A stretch of DNA of 64,000 nt from the NCBI GenBank assembly GCA_029721435.1, contig CM056573.1:94624947-94688946 (forward strand), in the 5' to 3' direction. Of this stretch, positions 11,656 to 20,566 are shown one piece after another. The first letter of the stretch is position 1, and every line of letters starts with the position of its first letter. The notes beneath the pieces were generated by a model, which saw nothing but the letters and a program-made list of their open reading frames with translations, did not search any database and was not told where the DNA came from. A program made the translations under genes and the position numbers. The DNA is from Gymnothorax reevesii. Lineage: Eukaryota; Chordata; Actinopteri; Anguilliformes; Muraenidae.

Positions 11656-11769
11656 TCTCACTGGTTAACCATGTAAAACAACTTACTGTTTCCTTAGAAA
11701 CTTATGAAACTAAAAAATAACCTCCCTTTTACTTGGATCTGCCACAGCGTTCATTTTGCCACAGTCAGG

Positions 11770-12888
11770 GGTGTAAAGTCTGGGTTCAGGAAGTGAAAAT
11801 CCTCCCCAGAACTTTATTTCAACCACTTGGATTTACTTTGGGCAGGAGAAAGAGCCAATATGATCGATCAGCTCATTCTCAGGCCTACCAAAGAAAACGT
11901 AGCCTCAGCACACAAAAACTTTGAAATGCCTACATTAATCGCGGAAATAGCAACAGAAAAATAATACCCCGCTACCGAAACTGCAAAAACCGCAACTTAA
12001 ACTGTTGACTCGTAGCATAAGACTATGAAACTGCAACATCTTCTGTCGCATCCGTCTTTGCCATTTACTGCGCTTGCGCGTACCGGCCCAGGCTGCTTTC
12101 AGAGATAGCGGAATCAGGCGTGTCTCCTTCGGTTGGCAAGTAAAGCTTCCAAATATGACGTTATTGTTAATGCAGATGTTTAACAATGAATTGTAAGACG
12201 TAGCTGTTACATCCACATTCTCGTAAATTCGCTTATTTTAGCATGTCACCCTGCCGAAAATGAACGATGCACTGTCGATTTCGCTAAAGTCTTAGAGTTG
12301 CCAACTTGACGACTTTCTCGCTTAATCTGGCGACTTTCCAAATCGGGATTGTTTGTCCACTCAAGACGTATGTATACGTCTTGAGAAAGTCGTCAAGTTG
12401 GCAACTCTAAGACTATAGCGAAATCGACAGTGCATCGTTCATTTTCGGCAGGGTGACATGCTAAAATAAGCGAATTTACGAGAATGTGGATGTAACAGCT
12501 ACGTATTACAATTCATTGTTAAACATCTGCATTAACAATAACGTCATATTTGGAAGTTTTACTTACCAACCGAAGGAGACACGCCTGATTCCGCCATCTC
12601 TGAAAGCAGCCTGGGCCGGTACGCGCAAGCGCAGTAAATGGCAAATACGGATGTGAAAGAAGATGTTGCAGTTTCATAGTCTTATGCTACGAGTCAACAG
12701 TTTATGTTGCGGTTTTTGCAGTTTCGGTAGCGGGGTATTATTTTTCTGTTGCTATTTCCGCGATTAATGTAGGCATTTCAAAGTTTTTGTGTGCTGAGGC
12801 AACGTTTTCTTTGGTAGGCCTGATTCTGTGGGAAGGAGAAAAAGTTTGGCAGGATTTATACTTTCTGACCCTTGGATTTTACACTTCT
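11770..12888. mobile_element. Giant palindrome (foldback element)
   Basis: Two arms, about 11770-12319 and 12383-12888, are nearly perfect inverted copies over their inner 430 bp and weaker outside. Shared blocks include GTTGCCAACTTGACGACTTT, AAATGAACGATGCACTGTCG and GCGCTTGCGCGTACCGGCCC. The spacer of about 63 bp contains a 24-nt hairpin at 12361-12384 with 11-nt arms beginning TCAAGACGTAT. No coding potential was recognised. The high arm identity means a recent origin or gene conversion between arms. Confidence 0.85.
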
Positions 12889-12956
12889 GGCCACAGTCAT
12901 GTTTTGTCCACAAGTCCCCATCAAATGCTGGTTGGGTGCAACTGCTGATATGGAAT

Positions 12957-13203
12957 CAGGTAGACACCAGATGCGGGGAGATGGGAATGAGGATTTATTA
13001 AACAAAAAACAAAACAGGCACGAGGGCCAACGAAAAACTTGGCCCAAAGGGTTGCAAAAGACAAACTAAAGTATGCTGCACAGAGCTATAAACAAAGAAT
13101 GCAAAACGACAAAAAACAAAAGGCACTGGAAACTCCAGGCAAGAGATCAAGAAAAATAAATAACAAGACATATATACATATACATATATACATATACATA
13201 TAC

Positions 13204-13252
<49 letters not shown>

Positions 13253-14036
13253 AGGCAAGAGGCTAGAACAAGACTTGAAACTAGAAATGCAAGGGAACTT
13301 GACAACAAGAACTTGGCAAAACTTGAGACACTGTCTGCCAGCCAACTTCCACCGCATCCAGATAAAGGCTTGGTAATCAAGGACACATGAGGGGCAACAC
13401 CTGGAGAAGCAGAAACAAGAGGCATGGCAAGATCAAGACATGGACAGAGATTGGATGACATGACCTGCTCATTAAGAGAATGAGCGTGCTCAGCTTAAGT
13501 ACCAATTAAGTATGCAGTTTGGAAGCAAGCATGAATGTTAAGAACAGAAAAGCACAGCAAGATCTTGAAATAGCAAAGCAGGAATCATGACAATAAACTC
13601 CCTGTCTAAATTAGTAGTATTAGTAATGTGCCTATCTAAGAATTACACCACCCAGTGAGTGTTAGTAAATGTTAGTTACTTAAAAACAGTTAATTGCCAA
13701 TTAAGCTTAGAGAGCCCCGAATCAGCACAGCACAGAAGGAAGAGGGAAATACCAAAGCCAACCCAGAGCTCTGAAATGTGCAACAACGAAGGCACGGGGC
13801 AGAACGCAGACAAGCGGTGGAGTGGCATGGCAGACCTGGCGAAAACAAAAACATGGAAAAGTAAAAACATGGACATGGAACATGAATTATGAAATGAGTA
13901 ATCCTAAACAAGAAACTGTTAAAACTGTGACTATGAACATGACTATGGAACATGAAACTATGAACTATGGAATCTTGGAACATGAAACTGTTAAAACCAT
14001 GAACAATACTGTTCTGAGAACCCCGGAACACAACAG
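12957..14036 (-). repeat. Dispersed repeat copy A with a (TA)n microsatellite
   Basis: This is an inverted match to 26683-27743. Shared blocks include GTTAATTGCCAATTAAGCTT, TTTGGCCCAAAGGGTT-like sequence near 13040, and AATAAACTCCCTGTCTAAAT. At the orientation of copy B the unit starts TGTTGTGTTCC. A microsatellite of TATATACATA and (TA)n lies at about 13168-13250. Like copies 1 and 2 it has GTTAGTAA motifs. The ORFs here are repeat translations, not genes. Confidence 0.75.
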
Positions 14037-14193
14037 CTGCACCCTTGGTGTTTCCACCACTAGTCATCAAGTGCTTGAAAATCGGCAAATATTTGAAATT
14101 TGTTCACTTTCCACAACCTTCCCTGACCATTGCAAATCACCTCTGTGCACACTGGAAAACCGCTCATTTCCATTGACATTAAAACCTATAGAG

Positions 14194-14480
14194 CAGTGGT
14201 TCCCAAACTCTGCCCCGTGGGACCTCTGTGCATGCTGGTTTTCATCTCAACCATGACTACAATTCCAGAATTTATACATGCTGTTAATCAGGGTTTTTGA
14301 TGTTCAGAGAGGTAATTTACTATCTCAATCCACAGAATGCCAAACATGGCTTTGCAGTGTCCAAAAATTACCAATTTTATATGCCGATTATTGCTCTCCA
14401 AGCAAAAAATTGAGTAAAGACGTAACAGATGAATAATGTTGATTATTCATCTTCAAAACTGAACAGATAACTTGCTTAAT
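14194..14480 (+). mobile_element. hAT-like fragment (CAGTGGTTCCCAAACTC end)
   Basis: The sequence starts with CAGTGGTTCCCAAACTC and continues with GTGCATGCTGGTTTTC. This parallels the left end of the element at 33184 (CAGTGGTTCTCAAACTC, then GTGTATGCTTGTTTTTG). Only one end is clear; the right limit is approximate. Confidence 0.5.
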
Positions 14481-15575
14481 TGTTTTATATACAATAATTA
14501 GCCATTTTTTTCCTCGTACTTCAATGTCAAACAGGTGGGCCTCATTATCATTTGCTTTGTGTGGCAAACTGGGGTGTGGCCATGGCCCTTGACCACGTCA
14601 GCACACCCGCAACAGCTAATCCCCCCCCCGACTCTCCGTGCTGAGTGGAGCCTCAGCACCCTGGACAGCGGCTGGGGAGCCAATGCCCGCCGAGCACTCC
14701 CTAGACTCGCAGGACCCTAGACAGTTCCCACCAGCTGCGAGTCACAAGGCTAAGCGGGCCTGGGAAAAAGGTTGCACGAAGAGCAGCAGCTGCACTTTAT
14801 TGTGATCAGAAGTGAACAGAGCTCAAAAGAGGGAGCCGGGCAGTTGCAAGGAGGTGGGTGAGGTGGAGAGACCGGGGGTTGGTGCAATGACCTACAGCGG
14901 TACCTCAAGACATGCAATCGGCTTCCTGAACCGAAAAGTGAAACTGACGATTTAAACCATTTATGAAATACGTTTATGTGCGGAAAATTAAAAGGGACTT
15001 TTTGTGTTTGAGTTAATAAAAATAAAATAACCGCCCAGTGGTTAGGGTTTTGACCCATCTTCTCGCATAGTTTGCACCTTGTTTTCCAGTATATCACTAC
15101 ATTTGTCGTTCAATTCTTCATGATCATCATGGATAGAATAGGTGGCCTGACGTACATACTAATTCAGAGCTTTCTGATTGACCTCAGTCTTTAATTTTAT
15201 CAGATATAGATAATTAAACAGCCTAGTGCAAAAAGTACTGAAGTCACATTTTCACACACTATGTGGTAAGGATGGGAAAATTTTTTTTTTATAATTACCC
15301 AAGTTGATTTCCTCAACTCTGTCAAAATTGACATTTTTGTGACTGAAGTACTTTTAGCTCTGGGGTCTTCGTTCATCTTTCATCATGCATATGGAAATTA
15401 ACAAACTGAAATTCAGAGCCCTAAATACTAAAGCCACAGATGATACATTTTTCATCACATTCATGGCTATTTCAGACAGAGCACCTGGTTACACAGCTGC
15501 CAACTCTCGACTAGGAATGGCATGCTGACTGTCACAACGCAAGTGGTACACGCGGCCTAGTTCAAACTCATTTGA
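14481..15575. other. Unassigned sequence
   Basis: No recognisable gene or repeat end was found. A C-rich run (CCCCCCCCC) lies near 14630. Confidence 0.35.
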
Positions 15576-15745
15576 CATGTGTTGTGGGCATCAAATAGAT
15601 TTTTTTGAAAAAAACTACATATTTTCTCAGTTTGAACAACTGATTTGTTTTCTTTTTACTAATTTCAATAAATATTGAGTTTAAATGATTTGCAAATCAT
15701 TGCACTCAGTTTTTATTTACATTAAACACAACGTCCAACTTCAGA
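15576..15745. mobile_element. Terminal fragment of a TACAACCCC-type Tc1-like element
   Basis: The stretch TGATTTGCAAATCATTGCAC, then TTTTTATTTACATT and ACAACGTCCAACTTCA, matches the terminal region seen at 36040-36300 (ATCAAATTCAAAATGAG, TTTTTATTTAAAATT, CATCCCAACTTTTATGG). It is a solitary end without transposase. Confidence 0.6.
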
Positions 15746-15835
15746 CAGTATGTCATTACCTTGTTATTTGCATAGTCATTTGCACAGCTCATTACGCTGA
15801 CAGCATTACATGCACTATTGATGATATATTTTTAA

Positions 15836-16155
15836 AGCAACAAAACGTAGTGAGGGGCTTGGAGCAGCGGGCACATGGGAAATTGAAGGTGAAGAATGAT
15901 TGTGATAACCTGAAATGTTTTTATCTAAATGCAAGAAGCATTCAAAAAAAATTTCCAGAACTTGAGGCTGTTATGATTAGTGAGGGCTATGACATACTTG
16001 GGATCACAGAGACATGGCTTAATGAAAAGGATGGAGATGAATATAATGTAGAAGGTTATAAGCTCTTTAGGAAGGATAGATGTTATAGGCGAGGAGGGGA
16101 TGTAACACTCTATGTGAATGAAAACATAAATGTGCAGGAAATTCCTGAAAATTGA
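15836..16155 (+). pseudogene. LINE endonuclease, N-terminal part
   Basis: The frame reads LKCFYLNARSIQKKFPELEA, then YDILGITETWLNEKDGD, then GYKLFRKDRCYRRGGDVTLY. These are the first conserved blocks of the apurinic-type endonuclease of CR1/L2/Rex1 LINEs: the asparagine of LNARSI and the glutamate of TETWL are the metal/catalytic positions. The frame stops at 16155 after VQEIPEN and continues in another frame, a frameshift of the old element. The open frame extends upstream to 15685, but that part has no family similarity. Confidence 0.85.
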
Positions 16156-16620
16156 ACATTCCTTGGCCTGTGAAGATATCTGGGTCAGGCTCATTGGCAA
16201 ACACGAGACAAGTTTAAACATAGGTGTATGCTATCGAACGCCAGCTTTGGACAGTACAGTCAATGAAATGCTTTTTAAGAGGATTATGCAAGCTTGTAGA
16301 GGAGGAGGGACTATTATTATGGGAGACTTAAATTATCCTGGCATCGACTGGGAAATGGTGAAAGGACTGGGTAGGGGGGAGGAGGAATTTCTAGAAGTTA
16401 TAAATGATAATTTTTTTGCTGCAGTAAGTTAATAAACCTACAAGAGAGAAGGCAATTTTAGACTTCATGCTCTGTAATGACCCAGATGGAATTAGCAATG
16501 TTGAGGTACTGGAGCTACTTGGGAAAAGTGACCACTCTACTGTTAATTTTGAGGTTTCATGGGAAGTTAAAGAGGTGTCTTCAAAAACAAAAATTTTCAA
16601 TTTTAGGTGAGCAAACTTTG
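16130..16620 (+). pseudogene. LINE endonuclease, C-terminal part
   Basis: In a shifted frame the domain continues: LNIGVCYRTPALDS, TIIMGDLNYPGIDWE (the conserved GDxN motif) and EFLEVINDNFF. After another shift comes AILDFMLCNDPDGISNVEVL and LGKSDHSTVNFEV, where SDH is the final catalytic histidine motif. All endonuclease landmarks are present but split by two frame changes and a stop near 16432. The product would nick target DNA to prime reverse transcription in a live element. Confidence 0.82.
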
Positions 16621-16688
16621 ACAGGATAAGCTCATATCGAAATTAAATAAAATGGGAGATACTCCTGGACTGTGAGTCTCTAAATGAG

Positions 16689-17321
16689 ATGTGGGAAAGA
16701 TTTAAGGAGGTTTTACTTGATTCACCATGCAAATTCATTCCAAAGGTGTCCAAAAGTAAGCTGAAAAAACTGAATCCTCAGTGGATGACCACAGCTATTC
16801 GTAGGAGTTTGAGGGAAAAGAGCAATCTTTATAAGATGTACATAAAGGATACTAAGGCTGAATACTGTAAAATGCAGGTTGTAGTCAAAAAAGAGCTGAG
16901 GAATGCTGGAAGACTGTATGAAAGACAAAATTAAGGGGGCAAAAAGTAACCCTAATCGCTTTCAGTACTGCAGAAGTAAAAGGAAAGTCAAAGGTTAAGT
17001 GCATAAAGGATAAAAATGGATCCCTGCTATATGATAACAAGGATATTGCGGATACCTTAAACAGTTACTTCAAGAATTCTATTATTTAACTTTTTTCGGC
17101 TAGAGGGCATGTCCAATGCTCAAGATTATTTAGCGGAAATTGAGGTAAGGGATAGTGAAGTATTGGAAAAGTTGCATAAACTAAAGGCAGATAAGGCGGC
17201 GGGTCCTGATGGCTTATATTATATCAGCTTGCTTGACCATATTGTTGAGGCAGACACCTTGGGAGTTTTCAAGAGCAGGCTTGACTTAAAGCTGGATACC
17301 ATTGAGTCATTGAGTATCTGA
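16689..17321 (+). pseudogene. LINE linker, RT start and C-terminal tail
   Basis: The first piece (16689-16934) is the lysine-rich linker between endonuclease and RT (LNPQWMTTAIRRSLREKSNL, YKMYIKDTKAEY). The second (17109-17321) begins with LEKLHKLKADKAAGPDGL, the RT entry motif (KA-GPDG). It then joins within a few residues to EADTLGVFKSRLDLKLD, a motif from the far C-terminus of such proteins. The fusion marks a deletion of essentially the whole RT catalytic core. Confidence 0.82.
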
Positions 17322-17418
17322 AGTGCTATATTCACAATAGTATCAAGAAACTGGTGAGCCTAGTTGGGCTGAACAGCCTGTTCTCGCCATTCTTGTTATG
17401 TAATGTTATTACATTAAC

Positions 17419-18764
17419 TTTGATGTATCAAGAAAAGGTATGCAATACCTTGCATGAGCATGGCTTTATACATGTGGAGGTGCCGTGTCAAACATACCTT
17501 TCCAATTTTGCGAGTAAGTCATCTTTTTTTTGCGTAAAACCTGTTCAGGCTTTGATAAATGTGGCCCCAGGAAACTATGCAGGCTATGCATTTCCTGAGA
17601 ACACAGTAATATGCCATTCTGGCATGGTTTTATGTCTGTCTGTAGTGAACCAGCTTGCGAGAGATTCATGCTTCAGCTAGGACAGCTTTTTAGCATCAAT
17701 GGTCTGAGCAAATCACAGCACAATTTCATTTTGGTGCAAATCCACTGGCAGAATCATTGGCAAAGTCATTGATCAGCAATGGGAAGGCTAATTCAATTAC
17801 CAATACCGGAATTGTCTGCTGTAGCTTGCTGTAGTATAGCTTTAGTTCAGTAATGTAATGTACTTTAATATAATGACTACGTGCTTGCTTTATTGCACAA
17901 TCTGGCATCCTTGCTAGCTCCTGTATACTTTCTATTGTTTGCCTTATCTAATCTGCCAAAGTTAATCAATGCAGCTCTTTATAAGTTAGCCAATTGCATG
18001 CAGGTTATTTAAAAAAAAATCAATTGTTTTCATTCTACTGTTTTCAGGGATCTGAAGGGGAACAGAACTTTTTAACAGTCATCTCTGGTGATGCCCAGGG
18101 CTAATGCAACTGAAGTAAAATCCATCATTAAATTCTGTTTTCATATTCTGCAAAGATGTTCCAACGCAGTGTCCTTTTGCAGTAAGACAGTTCAGCAGGG
18201 GCACAGGGACAATGTCCAAGCCCAGCAGAGACAAGACAGTCAGAGAACAGAACAGAACATGGAAAGTAAAATGAAAGGAACACATGAACTTGTTTTTGCA
18301 CCTTTTGACCAGTTAGGTATATGTGACCGCCAAATGTAATATTAGCAGCAGAAGCGAAGAACCAGTGGCAGATCACAGTTCAAGCCTCAAAAGGCATTTA
18401 AAAATTGGATAGCAGCTATAGGCACTTTAACAACTGAGGAAAAATACAGAAGGTGCTCAGACGGAACCAGGGACCGGTTCAAAATTAGGTGGGGGCAATA
18501 GGAACACAGGAGGTCATGCTAGGCTTTGTGGAGGACATTGGTCTGAGGTCACCAGGAAGTCAAGCCATGGGCACGCGGCACAGACTGTGCATACTCTCAA
18601 ACACCAATGCAGGAGCAACTGGACTTTAATACACAAAGACCACAATCAACAGATGAGAAAGGAATATGCAAGTGCAAGGAGAAACATGGAGGGAGGGGAA
18701 TAGAATGGGATAATAATCAGTTAACAAAATGGGACTGAAACTGATACAGATGCTGTACTCTAGA
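17419..18764. other. Unassigned sequence
   Basis: No recognisable gene was found. The 108-codon ORF at 17354-17680 overlaps the LINE tail and has no known motif. Around 18480-18760 the sequence resembles, in composition (AACATGGA, GGGAGGGG, CACAAAGACC), the ends of the dispersed repeats at 203 and 54130, but I could not align it. Confidence 0.35.
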
Positions 18765-18857
18765 CTGTCATAAACTGGCACCTTTTTTGCCGGTTATTTT
18801 GACTGGCATCTCTTTTCCAGTTATTTTAACTGTATTTTTCCAATCAGTTTATGACAG
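18765..18857. mobile_element. Tiny MITE-like element
   Basis: It has perfect 13-nt inverted termini, CTGTCATAAACTG and CAGTTTATGACAG, only 93 bp apart. Inside, CC(G/A)GTTATTTT(G/A)ACTG occurs twice about 30 bp apart. Confidence 0.65.
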
Positions 18858-19295
18858 AGTTTTGTGTATATTAAGAGCCATATTCTGAGTGGCAGTGGAA
18901 TTGACTTCTCAAAATTGCATGAAATTTGGCAGAATGGTGCCCATGCATGTCTAACAGGAAATCCCAGAGTTTTAGCTCACAATTTTTATCGACATGAATA
19001 CAGTGCCACCTAGAAGTAGAAAAGTCAGGTATCAGTTTGAACATTTTTGAGGAAAAATGCCCATGTTTGAAGGAATATTGTGTACAACTGCTTAAATGTA
19101 CCAAACAAGGTACAATAGTATCTGATACTGGGACACCCACATTTTTAAAATGTGAAAGTGCCACCCGGTGATCATGATGGGTATACAGCAATGACAAGAA
19201 ATCTGTGTACAACAGGAAAAATATTTTTTACAAATTCAGGCATATTTTAATTTTTAAACCAGACCAGCGCCAAATTAATCTTATCTGTTTTGTTT
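18858..19295. repeat. Flank of the LTR element, probably an older repeat
   Basis: The sequence contains GTGCCACCTAGAAGTAG and GTGCCACCCGGTGATC, resembling the GCCACCTGGTGGC style of the repeat at 10998. The right flank of the LTR element (25358-26350) has similar CCATCTAGTGGCC and AGGTGGCACCCC motifs. The retrotransposon may have inserted into one older repeat. Confidence 0.35.
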
Positions 19296-19806
19296 TGTTA
19301 TGGCCCCAATTTGTTATTACATTTACAACCTAACAGCAACAGCAACAGCAAGGGATGACAGACACAGTTTCAAAAACCCAAACACACTTAATTTACCAAA
19401 CAAGGACTTTAACCAAACAATAACGACTAAACTAATTTTCTGACCAAGATTAGATATATACAAAAAAACAGAAATATTTACAGTCCCTTTTGTAGGTTGC
19501 TTGGTGATGTCCTGGGTGAGGAAAATGCTCTAACACAGGCAAAAATCCACAAAAGAAAATTCACAGGTCTTGAACAAAATGACAGGTCTGGTCACATGTA
19601 TCCTTCTTGCAATTTCTCCTACTACTTTACTGTCTCAATTCTACTCCTTATATACTCTTTTGCAGACCCCATCCACATTTAGACCTCTTTGTTTTATTTT
19701 CTGGGACTTTCCCCAGACATGCCCAGGACATGTCTAAACCAAGCTCCAGTCTGGGCTGAATAAAAAAAAAGGTAAATACTCTTTAATACTCTTTTAAATA
19801 CTCACA
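19296..19806 (-). repeat. 3' LTR of the Gmr1-like element
   Basis: On the + strand it begins TGTTATGGCCCC and ends CTCACA, that is, TG...CA in both orientations. It is repeated at 24864-25357. It contains a (CAGCAA)-like run after 19330. A short tandem of TTTAATACTC-like units is present near the outer end in this copy only. Flanking bases on the left are TGTTT; no matching target duplication is visible on the right. Confidence 0.88.
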
Positions 19807-19826
19807 TTACACCTCCATTCCAAAAG
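19807..19826 (-). other. Polypurine tract
   Basis: Read on the minus strand this is purine-rich (TTTTGGAATGGAGGTGTAA) and abuts the TGTGAG start of the 3' LTR. This is the expected plus-strand primer site. Confidence 0.7.
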
Positions 19827-19948
19827 AGAAAAATTTTGACTCTTAAAGGCAAAATTTTTCTTTTCAATACAAAATGGTTAAGTGGGCACTTGTCTATATA
19901 TACATATCATACAATATTCAAATAAACACGTGATATATATATACATAT

Positions 19949-20554
19949 TCAAACACGGGATAAGCAATCAGCAATTACATTTTCTGGACCCTTCACATGC
20001 TTAATTTCCAAGTCAAACTCCTGTAAAATCAAACCCCAATTCAACAATCTCCGATTCTTGTTTTTCATCTTACTCAAAAACATTAATGGAATGTGGTCTG
20101 TGTACACAACCATTGGCTTTTGCCCTGTACAAACATAAACCTCAAAGTGTTGTAAAGAAAGAACCAGAGCCATCAGCTCCTTCTCGATTGTGGAATAGTT
20201 CCTTTGGTGGCGATTGAACTTCCTGGAGAAGTATGCTACGGGATGCTCAATGTCATCAGAGTCACTTCTCTGTAGGAGCACAGATCCACAAGCTTAGTCG
20301 CTAGCATCGACTGCCATTGAGAACGGTTTGTTGAAGTCAGGAGATTTGAGCACGGGGAAGTGGCACAGCAGAGACTTCAGGTGATCGAAGGCTCTCTGGC
20401 ATGCATCATCCCAGATGAACTTTACGCCTTTCTTCAGTTGGTTAGTTAGACTGAGAGCAATCTCAGCAAAGTTCTTGCAGAACTTGCGGTAGTACCCGAT
20501 CATTCCAAGGAAGCGGCGCAAAGCTTTTTTGTTGTCAGGAACGGGAAAGTCCAT
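19949..20554 (-). pseudogene. Pol end: RT connection and RNase H
   Basis: In the same frame as the 760-codon ORF, after the TAA that ends it, the sequence reads KKALRRFLGMIGYYRKFCKN (the Gypsy RT/RNase H tether). It then reads PFSMAVDASD, followed by a second TAA, and then the rest of RNase H: HPVAYFSRKFN, STIEKELMALVLSLQHFEVY, VVYTDHIPLMFL and NVIADCLSRV. The acidic RNase H residues (D of DAS, E of KELMAL, D of YTDH, D of ADCLSR) are visible. RNase H would remove the RNA strand during reverse transcription. Nothing resembling an integrase follows: the frame ends about 140 bp before the LTR, which confirms that integrase is upstream. Confidence 0.9.
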
Positions 20555-20566
20555 GATGGCTTGGAC

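Larger units (their letters stand above)
15836..17418 (+). mobile_element. CR1/L2-type LINE with the reverse transcriptase deleted
   Basis: The element encodes an AP-type endonuclease in several broken frames, then the beginning of a reverse transcriptase, and then jumps to the extreme C-terminus and 3' tail. The 3' end has CTAGTTGGGCTGAACAGCCT and a short repeat around GTTATGTAATGTTATTAC. The 5' limit is approximate. Most of the RT (palm, YxDD) is missing, so it is an internally deleted dead copy. Confidence 0.85.

Noticed and set aside
12998..13461. ORFs with long Tyr-Ile runs on both strands
   Set aside because: They are translations of a (TA)n/TACATA microsatellite inside dispersed repeat copy A.
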